The translations under genes and the position numbers were made by a program. Positions 1-8,907 of a stretch of 64,000 nucleotides of DNA are shown in pieces. Source of the stretch: Candidatus Nitrosacidococcus tergens (GTDB lineage: Bacteria; Pseudomonadota; Gammaproteobacteria; Nitrosococcales; Nitrosococcaceae); assembly GCF_902810445.1 (NCBI RefSeq), contig NZ_LR778175.1, forward strand, positions 248,001 through 312,000, read 5' to 3'. Below the pieces are notes generated by a model that did no database searches, was not told the DNA's origin, and saw only the letters and a program-made list of their open reading frames with translations. Numbering within the stretch: the first letter of the stretch is position 1; each line of letters begins with the position of its first letter.

Positions 1-2
1 TT

Positions 3-3000
3 CATAGCCAAACGGAACATACATTAGAAGTTATCCAAGACCGAGTATTACTTAATACTATCCAGCATAGCCGTATCCTAGAGTCCTTAGAAGTTGCATT
101 TAAACATGGACAAGGTCATATTGCTGTCTACCCCTTAGATGAAAAAAAACAACCCCTATCTCCTTGGCATTTTTCTACATATCTTCATTGCCCTCACTGT
201 AATCTTTCTTATCAAGAGCCTTCCTCTAACCAATTTTCTTTTAACTCCCCCCTAGGTGCTTGTGAAACTTGCCGAGGATTTGGACGAACTATAGGTGTAG
301 ATTATGATCTAGTGATTCCAGACCAGAAAAAAACTCTTGCAGAAGGAGCCATTAAACCTTGGCAGACAAAAAGTTATGAAGAGTGCCAAGAAGATCTGAT
401 TCGATTTGCTAGCCAAAAAAATATTCCTACAGATATTCCTTGGAAAGGATTAACTAGAGATCAGCAAGATTGGGTACTCAAGGGAGATGGAGCATGGGAA
501 GATAATCAGTGGTATGGGGTTCATAGCTTTTTTAGCTGGCTAGAGAGTAAAAGCTATAAAATGCACATTCGGGTACTACTAGCAAAGTACCGTACTTACC
601 ATATATGTCCAGATTGCCAAGGTGCTCGCTTAAAATCTGAAGCACTCTTATGGCGACTCGGTACTCGAGCAAACGCAGATGAAGTGCTCAATAAATCCCA
701 ACGATTTAAACCCTATCAAGTAATCCTTTCTCTATCTGAATGGCAAGTACTCCCAGGGCTGACTATTCATGATGTACTTTCTCTCCCTATTGATCGTTGC
801 CTACAGTTTTTCCAAAACCTGCACTTATCTAATTCTCTGGATGAAGCACTTGAACTGCTTCTTACTGAAATACGATCCCGCTTAAGTTATTTAGTAGAAG
901 TAGGAGTAGGTTACCTAAGTTTAGATCGCCAATCTCGTACCTTAAGTGGTGGCGAGGTACAAAGAATCAACTTAACCACAGCACTGGGTACTTCTCTAGT
1001 AAATACCTTATTTGTTTTAGATGAACCTAGCATCGGCTTACACCCAAGAGATACCAATCGAATTATTCGTATTCTGAAACGGCTAAGAGATTCAGGTAAT
1101 TCGCTACTTGTAGTAGAGCATGATGAGCAAATTATGAAAGCTGCCAATAGGATCCTAGATTTAGGACCAGGTCCTGGAGAGCATGGAGGAGAAAAAGTTT
1201 TTTTTGGTACACCTAATCAACTGATAGAAGCCAAAACATCCCTTACAGGTGATTACCTAGCCGGTAGGAAAAAAATTACCTCTCTATCTTCTGATTCTAA
1301 AAGAACAGAAGCTATCCATGGTTTAAAAATCATAGGTGCCAAAGCAAACAATCTTAAAAGTATTGATGTTACATTCCCTTTAAACCGTTTAGTGTGCATT
1401 ACTGGCGTAAGTGGTTCAGGCAAATCTACTTTAATTCAAGACGTACTTTATCAAGGATGGCGTACTCTTCAAGGAAAATCTGGAGATGCCCTTAGGAATT
1501 GCCGATCAATTATAGGCTATGAATTCTTTCAAGAATTAATATTAGTAGATCAATCCGCTGTTGGGAAAACGACTCGATCTAATCCTGTTAGCTATGTAGG
1601 AGCTTTAGATTCTTTACGAAAAATTTTTTCTCTAGAACCTTTAGCACAGCAGCGAGGCTATAGTCCCACAACCTTTAGTTTTAATAGTGGTACAGGACGT
1701 TGTCCTACCTGCAATGGATCTGGATTTGAGCATGTAGAAATGCAGTTTTTGAGCGATGTGTATATTCGCTGCCCAGAATGCAATGGTCAGCGGTTTCGCT
1801 CAGAAGTCCTTGAAGTTACTCTATCTTCCGCTACAGGGGATAAAAGCAAATCCATTGCAGGTATTTTAGATTTAACCGTAACAGAAGCGATGGATTTTTT
1901 TATTCACTACCCAAGTGTTTTAGAAAAAATAAAGCCTTTACAAACTGTAGGTCTAGGCTATATAAAATTAGGTCAGCCTTTACCCACTCTAAGCGGAGGT
2001 GAATCTCAACGACTCAAACTAGCAGGGTATTTAGCCAAAGCTCAGAATCATAAAAAAGATTCTCGCTCTATTTTATTCTTATTAGATGAACCCACCACAG
2101 GATTGCATTTTGATGATATTGCTACCCTGATTGGTGTTTTCCAGCAACTCTTAGCAGAAGGTTATTCTCTTATAGTAATCGAACATAACTTGGATGTAAT
2201 CCAAGCGGCAGACTGGCTTATTGATTTAGGACCGGAGGGAGGAGATCAGGGTGGTGAGATTATTTTTACAGGCACACCCGCTGAAATTATCTATGAGCAG
2301 AATAATCATACAGGTACAGCATTAAAGCAATATCAGCAAGAATCTATAGCATTGGCTAAAGTAGCTGAGCCAGTAATTACTTACTCACCTGATCCCGATG
2401 TTAAAAAAAAGCAGCAATCTACTTTTATTCATATCCATCATGCTTATGAATGTAATCTGAAAGGTATTGATGTGGATATTCCTAGAGATAAACTTACTGT
2501 AATTACAGGGGTTTCTGGATCAGGAAAAAGTACCCTTGCGTTTGATATTTTGTTTGCCGAAGGTCAACGACGCTATTTAGAATCTTTAAACGCTTATGCT
2601 CGTCAATTTGTGCAGCCTGCTCCCCGTCCTAATGTAGATGTTATTTATGGTATTCCTCCTACCGTAGCCATTGAACAACGTACTAGTCGAGGTGGCATAA
2701 AAAGTACAGTTGCTACCTTAACTGAAATTTACCATTTTTTACGATTACTATTTGTAAAACTAGGGAAGCAATATTGTCCTGATTGCCAAACCCCTATCGA
2801 GTCTCAAAATTTATTAACAATTAAGAATCAAATTCTTAAGAATTACCAAGACCAGACTATTACACTACTTGCTCCGCTGATAACTGCACGAAAAGGCTAC
2901 TACACAGATCTTGCAAAGTGGGCAACAACTAAAGGTTTTACTCACTTACAAGTAGATGAAATTTTAACTTCTACAGAAAATTGGCCTCGTCTTGATCGAT

Positions 3001-4979
3001 TTAAAGAGCATACTATCCAATTACCCATAGGTAGCATTATTGTAAATAATCGAAATGAAGCTCAATTAACTACCCTATTAAAGCAGACTCTATCTATAGG
3101 ACAAGGTATTGTTAAAATATGTTTAACTGCACAGTTAGAGCAATTATCAGTGATCGAAAGCAAATATACGACTTATTCTATAAATCGTTCTTGCCCAAGT
3201 TGTCATCGTAGTTTTAATGAACTAGATCCTCGTCTTTTTTCATATAATTCCAAGCACGGCTATTGTCCTCACTGCCAAGGTAGCGGGTTAGAGGGTTTAT
3301 ATTTAGATAAGGCTCAATTAGAAAAAGAATTCCATGATGTTATTTCTATTTGCTCTAAATGTTATGGGCAGCGTCTTAACTCGGAAGCACTATCGGTACG
3401 CTTTCGAGATAAAAATATTGTGGAGATTACAAAATTATCTGTAACTGAGGCAGAAATTTTCTTTCAAACAATCAAATTAAGCGGAAGAGAAGCTACTATT
3501 GCCCAAGATATACTGCCTGAAATCAAGGCTCGGTTAGCTTTTTTAAACCAAGTAGGTCTTACCTATCTAACCCTAGATCGATCAGCTCCTACATTAAGCG
3601 GAGGAGAAGCTCAACGAATTCGCTTAGCTGCACAACTAGGATCTAGTTTACAAGGAGTGTGTTATATCTTAGATGAACCCACTATAGGGCTGCATCCTAG
3701 AGATAATAAAATGTTGCTTAACACCTTAAATCAGCTTAAGCGAAAAGGTAACACAGTAGTGATGGTAGAGCATGATGAAACTGCAATTCGTAGGGCAGAT
3801 TATATTATTGATTTAGGACCTAAGGGTGGAATTAATGGCGGACAAATAATTGTAGCAGGTAACTTAAATACGCTTTTAGCTCATAAAGAATCTTTAACAG
3901 CACATTATTTGAACCATTCAGTAAAAAATATTATTCAAAAAAAGCAACGATCTATATCGCATTGGCTTAAGATCAGAGGGGCTAATCTCCATAATTTGAA
4001 GAATATAGATATAGATTTCCCTTTGGAGTGTTTAGTGGGTGTTACTGGGGTGAGTGGTAGTGGTAAGAGTACCTTAGTTCGGCAGATACTTTATAAAAAT
4101 CTCCAAAAAAGATTACAATCTAAGGAAAAAAATAAGCATACTGATCCAGCTTTTTATGGGTGTCACTATATACAGGGATGGGAAAGCGTTAATCAAGTGA
4201 TAGAAGTAGATCAAACGCCTATTGGTAAAACACCTCGATCTTGTTTAGCGACTTATATTGGGTTCTGGGATGATATCCGCTACCTCTTTTCAGAAACCCC
4301 TGAAGCAAAAATACGAGGCTATAGTCCAAGTCGCTTTTCTTTTAATATAAAAGAAGGTCGTTGCCAAGAATGCGATGGTCAAGGTATAAAAAAAATTGAA
4401 ATGAGTTTTTTACCTGATGTAATTATCCCTTGTGAGAGATGTCATGGAGATCGCTTTGTTTCAGAAACTCTAGCAGTACGTTATAAAGACAAAAATATTG
4501 GTGAGATCTTAAAAATGAATGTAGATGAAGCTACATCATTTTTTGCCGCTCATCCTAAAATTTATCCACCATTAGCTTTACTCCAGAAGATAGGACTAGG
4601 TTATTTAGAACTAGGGCAAGCTAGCCCTACATTAAGTGGAGGGGAGGCTCAACGGATTAAGCTAGTTTCAGAATTAGCTAAGAGAAATCCTAAAATAAAT
4701 AAACACATCTTATATATTTTAGATGAGCCTACTATTGGTTTACATATGGCAGATGTAGCTAAACTTATTGAGGTGTTACATCAACTAATTGATTCAGGGA
4801 ATACTGTAATTATTATTGAGCACAATTTAGACGTTATTGCTGAGGCGGATTGGGTTATTGATTTAGGACCGAAAGGAGGAGATAAAGGGGGAAATATCAC
4901 TGCTTATGGGACTCCTGAAGATATAGTTTCTTCTGCCTCTAGAAGTTATACTGCTCAATTCCTAGCAAAACATTTATAA
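3..4979 (+). CDS. uvrA: Tandem-fused UvrA excinuclease subunit (5'-truncated)
   Basis: Damage-recognition ATPase of nucleotide excision repair. The frame is open from base 3, so the true start lies before the window; the GTG at 312 is internal. Two UvrA units are fused head to tail. Unit A (to about nt 2400) shows a CxxC...CxxC zinc module (nt 189-290), the signature LSGGEVQR (about 930), Walker A GVSGSGKST (about 1405), a second zinc module (1700-1790) and LSGGESQR (about 1990). Unit B restarts with the classic UvrA N-terminus: Walker A near 2510, then SLNAYARQF and zinc cysteines (2770, 3195-3290). It continues with LSGGEAQR (3593), a second Walker A (4040) and a second LSGGEAQR (4632). Ordinary UvrA is about 940 aa; this window alone codes for about 1,660 residues, so the whole protein is probably over 1,800. 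Fused UvrAs of this type occur in some gammaproteobacteria, and a separate normal uvrA is likely elsewhere. Confidence 0.93.
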   Translation, partial: HSQTEHTLEVIQDRVLLNTIQHSRILESLEVAFKHGQGHIAVYPLDEKKQPLSPWHFSTYLHCPHCNLSYQEPSSNQFSFNSPLGACETCRGFGRTIGVDYDLVIPDQKKTLAEGAIKPWQTKSYEECQEDLIRFASQKNIPTDIPWKGLTRDQQDWVLKGDGAWEDNQWYGVHSFFSWLESKSYKMHIRVLLAKYRTYHICPDCQGARLKSEALLWRLGTRANADEVLNKSQRFKPYQVILSLSEWQVLPGLTIHDVLSLPIDRCLQFFQNLHLSNSLDEALELLLTEIRSRLSYLVEVGVGYLSLDRQSRTLSGGEVQRINLTTALGTSLVNTLFVLDEPSIGLHPRDTNRIIRILKRLRDSGNSLLVVEHDEQIMKAANRILDLGPGPGEHGGEKVFFGTPNQLIEAKTSLTGDYLAGRKKITSLSSDSKRTEAIHGLKIIGAKANNLKSIDVTFPLNRLVCITGVSGSGKSTLIQDVLYQGWRTLQGKSGDALRNCRSIIGYEFFQELILVDQSAVGKTTRSNPVSYVGALDSLRKIFSLEPLAQQRGYSPTTFSFNSGTGRCPTCNGSGFEHVEMQFLSDVYIRCPECNGQRFRSEVLEVTLSSATGDKSKSIAGILDLTVTEAMDFFIHYPSVLEKIKPLQTVGLGYIKLGQPLPTLSGGESQRLKLAGYLAKAQNHKKDSRSILFLLDEPTTGLHFDDIATLIGVFQQLLAEGYSLIVIEHNLDVIQAADWLIDLGPEGGDQGGEIIFTGTPAEIIYEQNNHTGTALKQYQQESIALAKVAEPVITYSPDPDVKKKQQSTFIHIHHAYECNLKGIDVDIPRDKLTVITGVSGSGKSTLAFDILFAEGQRRYLESLNAYARQFVQPAPRPNVDVIYGIPPTVAIEQRTSRGGIKSTVATLTEIYHFLRLLFVKLGKQYCPDCQTPIESQNLLTIKNQILKNYQDQTITLLAPLITARKGYYTDLAKWATTKGFTHLQVDEILTSTENWPRLDRFKEHTIQLPIGSIIVNNRNEAQLTTLLKQTLSIGQGIVKICLTAQLEQLSVIESKYTTYSINRSCPSCHRSFNELDPRLFSYNSKHGYCPHCQGSGLEGLYLDKAQLEKEFHDVISICSKCYGQRLNSEALSVRFRDKNIVEITKLSVTEAEIFFQTIKLSGREATIAQDILPEIKARLAFLNQVGLTYLTLDRSAPTLSGGEAQRIRLAAQLGSSLQGVCYILDEPTIGLHPRDNKMLLNTLNQLKRKGNTVVMVEHDETAIRRADYIIDLGPKGGINGGQIIVAGNLNTLLAHKESLTAHYLNHSVKNIIQKKQRSISHWLKIRGANLHNLKNIDIDFPLECLVGVTGVSGSGKSTLVRQILYKNLQKRLQSKEKNKHTDPAFYGCHYIQGWESVNQVIEVDQTPIGKTPRSCLATYIGFWDDIRYLFSETPEAKIRGYSPSRFSFNIKEGRCQECDGQGIKKIEMSFLPDVIIPCERCHGDRFVSETLAVRYKDKNIGEILKMNVDEATSFFAAHPKIYPPLALLQKIGLGYLELGQASPTLSGGEAQRIKLVSELAKRNPKINKHILYILDEPTIGLHMADVAKLIEVLHQLIDSGNTVIIIEHNLDVIAEADWVIDLGPKGGDKGGNITAYGTPEDIVSSASRSYTAQFLAKHL

Positions 4980-5009
4980 AACTAATTAAATGATTTTCAC
5001 ATTTAAACG

Positions 5010-5041
5010 GCACGCTAGCTTTTAATTTAAAGCTAGCGTGC
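5010..5041. terminator. Bidirectional terminator hairpin
   Basis: A perfect 13-bp inverted repeat (5010-5022 and 5029-5041) with a 6-nt loop lies between the convergent uvrA and COG4315-type genes. It is flanked by T- and A-rich DNA, so it probably serves both strands. Confidence 0.75.
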
Positions 5042-5056
5042 ATGCTATTTATTATT

Positions 5057-5617
5057 CTATTTATTGATTAGTGAATTAGAGGCAGTTACAGAAGCTCCTA
5101 CAGCTTTACCGCTAGGATTCATTAAATGCCATTTAGTGCCGAAACTCTCTTTATTTTGCCCGTAAGTATCATAAGGGCCTAAATCATCTGCATAATAATA
5201 AAGAGGCCAACCATTATAAGTGATTTGAGTGAGCCCATCTTTACGTTGAATAGTACCTAATAGAGCGGTATTAATTTTCTCGTTTGATTTAGGGCTAGCA
5301 TCTGTGCCATAGACAACCCACATACCGTGTTTTGTATACTGAATGCTCCCTAGAAGAGAGTGATCAACATCATCTTCTACTTTAGCTTGAGTAGTAATCG
5401 GCATCCAAGTTTTTAAACATTCTCCATAGCAATTACTTGCTTTTCCCTGCTTATCTGCTTGGGAAATATATAAACTATTTCCTCCATTCATATCAATGAG
5501 ATAAGTACCATAAGGAGATTTCTCAGCTGTGGATAATGCTTGTACCACCGTCCCCCAAGCAAGGAATAGAATTAAAGCTATAACGCTTTTTAAATCAAGA
5601 GCGATTGAGTTTCTCAT
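5057..5617 (-). CDS. Secreted COG4315-type protein, copy 1
   Basis: 186-aa secreted protein with an N-terminal signal peptide (hydrophobic stretch about residues 11-27, likely cleavage after VQA). There is no lipobox cysteine, so it is probably soluble in the periplasm. It shows the features of the COG4315 / PF03640 family: a repeated pattern like YGTYLIDMNGGNSLYI near the N-terminus and YNGWPLYYYADD in the C-terminal half, with a CYGEC cysteine pair between. The biochemical function of this family is unknown. A close paralogue lies at 6340-6909 and the two have nearly the same mature N-terminus, so this is a local duplication around a DUF302 gene. An upstream GAGGGTAGTAGTT gives a plausible ribosome site. 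Family assignment is solid; role unknown. Confidence 0.85.
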   Translation of the reverse strand: MRNSIALDLKSVIALILFLAWGTVVQALSTAEKSPYGTYLIDMNGGNSLYISQADKQGKASNCYGECLKTWMPITTQAKVEDDVDHSLLGSIQYTKHGMWVVYGTDASPKSNEKINTALLGTIQRKDGLTQITYNGWPLYYYADDLGPYDTYGQNKESFGTKWHLMNPSGKAVGASVTASNSLINK

Positions 5618-5717
5618 AACTACTACCCTCCACTAAATTTATTAGTTTTATCTTTATGAGGATAGTAGAAAAATAACAAATATCAAGAAAAATTCATTAA
5701 AAATACACCTTTAAAAG

Positions 5718-6137
5718 TTATTGATTTTCAGTTATATACTGAGATACTTTAGTACAAATTTCAGAGATTTTTTTATTTAACTCGTTAATAGCATCTCTAT
5801 TTTTATCTGTCAGATAGTGTCGATTTGCTATCCATTGCATATCGTTGTAAGTAATATGCGTAGTGCCTTTATTATCACTCCAAACTAAAATTTTTGCTGG
5901 CAAATCAATACCAATAGTTTGGTTTTCTTGCATTAATCCCGTACCACCTGTTTTTGGGTTTCCGAAAATAATAAGCTGAGTAGGATTAAGATTTCGCCCA
6001 TGTTTTTTAGCATTTATACTATGATCAATAATAGTAAAGATATGAAACCCCTCTTTTTTTAGAAGAGTTTCAATATAATTCATGGTTTTTTCGAGAGAGA
6101 ATTGGCTAGTTAGAGTAATAAGCCCTTTTTCATTCAT
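5718..6137 (-). CDS. DUF302 protein, signal peptide interrupted by a stop
   Basis: 139-aa open frame matching the DUF302 fold (small alpha/beta domain, function unknown, often periplasmic). Family-like features are the TMNYIETLLKKEGFHIFTIIDH start, an IIFGNPKTGG core and the IGIDLPAKILVW strand. Reading the same frame upstream reveals 26 further codons from an ATG at 6215 that look like a signal peptide (MKKLILIVSMSFFSL, stop, AKAQQ). The stop is TAG at 6168-6170. The remaining ATG at 6137 would give a cytoplasmic protein, so the gene is either a recent pseudogene or mislocalised. No good ribosome site precedes 6137. It sits between the two COG4315-type paralogues on the same strand. Confidence 0.7.
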   Translation of the reverse strand: MNEKGLITLTSQFSLEKTMNYIETLLKKEGFHIFTIIDHSINAKKHGRNLNPTQLIIFGNPKTGGTGLMQENQTIGIDLPAKILVWSDNKGTTHITYNDMQWIANRHYLTDKNRDAINELNKKISEICTKVSQYITENQ

Positions 6138-6280
6138 TATTCCACCTGTATTTTGTTGTGCTTTAGCCTATAAGCTGAAAAAAGACATACTTACTATGAG
6201 TATTAATTTTTTCATATCGTTTATCTAAGCTATTTTAGCTTTTACTATCTAACTAGTTAAAAAATATCTCTCTGTTAAAT

Positions 6281-6317
6281 AAAAAGGCATACTGGCTAAA
6301 TACCAGCATGCCTTTTT
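6281..6317. terminator. Terminator hairpin after COG4315 copy 2
   Basis: 15-bp arms (6281-6295 and 6303-6317, one mismatch) with a 7-nt loop, bounded by A/T runs. It lies just downstream of the stop of the minus-strand gene at 6340-6909. Confidence 0.75.
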
Positions 6318-6339
6318 TAAGATTTATACAGACTTATAA

Positions 6340-6909
6340 CTAATAACGAGCAAAAGTAGTTGTCGGGGTGTTTATAGCCTTACCTTCAGGGGTTATTAAA
6401 GCCCATTTAGAACCTAAACTGATTCTACCTTGCCCATGAGTATCATTAGGACCAAAATCATTTAAATAATAATATAGAGGCCAGCCATTATAGGTTATTT
6501 GTACTAACCCATCCTCACGTATAATGGTACCCAGCAAAAATTTGTTTACTTTTTTATCGGCTATAGGAAGTGCGTTGTGATCATAGGCGATATGCATTAC
6601 CTCATCCTTACCATATTGAATATTACTTAGAAAATAACTGTTTAGACCTAAAAAAGAACTATTGATTTGATCATTTGATCCAATACTAATGACGGGTCTC
6701 CAAACTTTATTACACCTTCTATAACAATGACTTGCTTTACCTTGTTCATCTGCTTGGGAAATATATAAACTATTTCCTCCATTTATATCAGTAAGGTAAG
6801 TGCCATATGGGGACTTCTCAGCGGTAGATAAAGCTTGTACTGACCCCCAACCAAAAAATAAGATAAATGCTATAGCACCTTGAACACTATAAGTAACAGG
6901 ATTTTTCAT
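6340..6909 (-). CDS. Secreted COG4315-type protein, copy 2
   Basis: 189-aa paralogue of the 5057-5617 gene. It has a signal peptide ending near VQA, then YGTYLTDINGGNSLYI, a CYRRC pair, and YNGWPLYYYLNDFG followed by a GSKWALITPEGKAI tail. No lipobox cysteine is present. The two copies are very similar through the first 50 mature residues and the C-terminal motif but differ in the middle, where this one has an extra segment (about residues 75-95). COG4315 proteins are secreted proteins of unknown function with a repeated Yx(F/W/Y)xxD pattern. A terminator follows. An AGGTTCATAAT just before the ATG gives a usable ribosome site. Confidence 0.85.
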   Translation of the reverse strand: MKNPVTYSVQGAIAFILFFGWGSVQALSTAEKSPYGTYLTDINGGNSLYISQADEQGKASHCYRRCNKVWRPVISIGSNDQINSSFLGLNSYFLSNIQYGKDEVMHIAYDHNALPIADKKVNKFLLGTIIREDGLVQITYNGWPLYYYLNDFGPNDTHGQGRISLGSKWALITPEGKAINTPTTTFARY

Positions 6910-7137
6910 ATTATGAACCTCCGTTTAACTTATTAGCCTTGTATCTATTGGTGTAGCGAGGAAGTAAAAAGATAGCAAATACCCTTACTAAGAAAAAATT
7001 TACTTATTCATTAGATTTAATTCTCTCGTATGGATTATCGACCTTCTTAATAACTTCCTGTCTCTATATACATTAGAAGATATAATATGCAGATAGGTTC
7101 CCATCTTCTGGTAGGATTAAAATAATAAAATAAGTTT

Positions 7138-7194
7138 TTAAAACCTATGGTTAACATCAATAAGTTTGACAGTTTTAGGATCAAAAGTACTCAT
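7138..7194 (-). other. 18-codon ORF coupled to the methyltransferase stop
   Basis: Its ATG overlaps the methyltransferase TGA in an ATGA arrangement (7191-7194), which normally marks translational coupling to a second gene. The frame reads MSTFDPKTVKLIDVNHRF and then stops. The following roughly 200 bp on the minus strand contain no long frame in any phase. It may be the start of a lost partner gene, such as a cognate restriction enzyme, or mere chance. I cannot identify a family. Confidence 0.35.
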
Positions 7195-8285
7195 AATAAT
7201 CCTTGTGCTTTTCGATATTTTTCCCGTAAGAGATCAACGCTGATTAATTTATGATGAGTATCTTCATAGTACCAGTAATCCCAGCCGTTAAAGGCAGTTT
7301 GTCCTTGTGCTACTGCCGCAATTTGATGAATAGATCCAGATATTTCTCCCCATAACAGATGAGAGTCTGCTTTAATAGTAGCTTTAATTTGGCGATTTTT
7401 AGAAAATAAGACTTGGCCAATCTGTAAATATTGAGCCTCTATGAGTTGAGCAATACTTATCCGTGGAGCAGTTCTTTTTGATGGCGTTATTAGTACAGAA
7501 TCGGAGAGTAAGGATTCAGAAATCCTGCTTATTCTATTTTGAGCAATTTCTATGTAATCAGCTTCCAGTTCGATGCCAATATAGTGACGCTGTAGTTTTC
7601 TAGCTACCGCTCCCGTAGTTCCTGAGCCAAAAAAAGGATCTAAAATAATATCATCAGGGTTACTGGATGAGAGAATTACACGGTAAAGTAGGGCTTCTGG
7701 TTTTTGGGTAGAGTGGGCTTTTTTCCCATTGATTTTAATCCGCTCTGCACCAGTACATAGAGGAATATGCCATACATTAGGCATTTGTTTCTCTTCATTG
7801 AAATTTTTCATTCCCTGATAGTTAAAAGTATATTTTTTTTGGTGCTCATATTTTTTTGCCCAAATAAGCGTTTCTGTCGCATTTTGAAAACGCGTACCTC
7901 GAAAATTAGGCATAGGATTAGTTTTATGCCAAATTACATCATTTAAAATCCAATAACCTAAATCCATGAGATGAGTACCCACTCGAAAAATATTATGATA
8001 AGAGCCAATGACCCAAAGAGTACCCTGATTTTTTAGTATCCGTCGGCATTCATTTAGCCAGTTTTTAGTGAAAGTATCGTACTCAGCAAAGCTATTGAAT
8101 TGATCCCAAGAATCCGTAACGCCTTCTACTTGAGTTTGGTTAGGTCGAAATAATTCATTTTGAAGCTGCAGGTTATAGGGGGGGTCAGCGAAAATAAGAT
8201 CGATAGATTTTTCAGGAAGAGTTTTGAGTACTTCAATACAATTTCCCTGAATAATAGTATTTATAGGCAACAAGCTATCCATCAT
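7191..8285 (-). CDS. HinfI/CcrM-type adenine-N6 DNA methyltransferase
   Basis: 364-aa beta-class N6-adenine methyltransferase. Motif IV DPPYN is at about residue 35 and the AdoMet-binding motif DPFFGSGTTG at about 215, in the beta-class order. Flanking blocks WVIGSYHNIFR, NDVIWHKTNPMPNF and KAHSTQKPE are characteristic of M.HinfI and CcrM, which methylate GANTC. The C-terminal 90 residues (GWDYWYYED...LREKYRK) match the extra DNA-contacting domain of that group. I therefore infer GANTC specificity. No intact restriction endonuclease lies next to it, so it looks orphan. It starts 17 bp after the AhpD-like gene and its stop overlaps a truncated ORF. Orphan GANTC methylation is a cell-cycle mark in alphaproteobacteria; in a gammaproteobacterium it more likely comes from an RM system. 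Confidence 0.9.
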   Translation of the reverse strand: MMDSLLPINTIIQGNCIEVLKTLPEKSIDLIFADPPYNLQLQNELFRPNQTQVEGVTDSWDQFNSFAEYDTFTKNWLNECRRILKNQGTLWVIGSYHNIFRVGTHLMDLGYWILNDVIWHKTNPMPNFRGTRFQNATETLIWAKKYEHQKKYTFNYQGMKNFNEEKQMPNVWHIPLCTGAERIKINGKKAHSTQKPEALLYRVILSSSNPDDIILDPFFGSGTTGAVARKLQRHYIGIELEADYIEIAQNRISRISESLLSDSVLITPSKRTAPRISIAQLIEAQYLQIGQVLFSKNRQIKATIKADSHLLWGEISGSIHQIAAVAQGQTAFNGWDYWYYEDTHHKLISVDLLREKYRKAQGLL

Positions 8286-8302
8286 TCATTATTAATTAAT
8301 GG

Positions 8303-8749
8303 CTATTCAGGTTTTAATTCAGGTAATCGCTGTAGACTAATAGCAATTCGGTTCCACATATTCATCATAGAAACAATTAAAGTTAAATCTACGATCTCTT
8401 GTTCAGAAAAATGTTGCTGTAATTCTTGATATATTTCATCAGGTGCTCGAGTGGTCGCAATATAAGTTACAGACTCTGCCCAAGATAATGCTACACATTC
8501 CGCTTTAGTGAAAAAATGAGATTCTCGCCACACGGGTAGACAATCCAATCTCTGTTGATTCTCTCCGGCTTCTCGAGCCTGTTGAGCGTGCTTATCAACA
8601 CAGTAAGCACAACCATTAATTTGAGAGATTCTAAGCTCTACTAGTGCTCGAAGTTTTTTATCAATAAATTTAATATGCTGATCAGCAGTAAATAGTGCTT
8701 GAATTGCTTTTAGATTGTGTTGGTAATAATTAGCACGTTTAATAAGCAT
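8303..8749 (-). CDS. AhpD-like / carboxymuconolactone decarboxylase family protein
   Basis: 148-aa member of the AhpD/CMD family. It carries the redox motif CAYCVDKH (about residues 47-54), typical of alkylhydroperoxidase-like proteins in which the two cysteines cycle during peroxide reduction. The surrounding helix (LRALVELRISQINGCAYC) and the later ALSWAESVTYI segment fit the family (COG2128 type). It is cytoplasmic, with no signal peptide. It lies 17 bp upstream of the methyltransferase and is probably co-transcribed with it. An AGAGGTTATTCT precedes the ATG as a ribosome site. Substrate unknown. Confidence 0.85.
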   Translation of the reverse strand: MLIKRANYYQHNLKAIQALFTADQHIKFIDKKLRALVELRISQINGCAYCVDKHAQQAREAGENQQRLDCLPVWRESHFFTKAECVALSWAESVTYIATTRAPDEIYQELQQHFSEQEIVDLTLIVSMMNMWNRIAISLQRLPELKPE

Positions 8750-8823
8750 AGAATAACCTCTTTACAGCAAGTGACTATAAGAACTCTAGAAGGCTTGGAG
8801 AGCGTAGCTATGAGTAATAGCGA

Positions 8824-8876
8824 AAAAAGCAAATAACCTATTAGTTCCCAGCTACCTACCCAGTTATTTGCTTTTT
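8824..8876. terminator. Terminator hairpin
   Basis: 14-bp perfect arms (8824-8837 and 8863-8876) separated by 25 nt, with A and T runs on the outer sides. It sits between the 8908-9855 gene and the AhpD-like gene and terminates the former. Confidence 0.75.
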
Positions 8877-8907
8877 CTATAAGATTAAAATTCTCTAATT
8901 TACTTCT

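Noticed and set aside
911..1147. 78-aa minus-strand frame inside uvrA
   Set aside because: Shadow of the uvrA signature region; no family features or ribosome site.
7191..8749. A working restriction-modification pair around the methyltransferase
   Set aside because: The upstream neighbour is an AhpD-like protein and the downstream frame is only 18 codons, so no nuclease is present.
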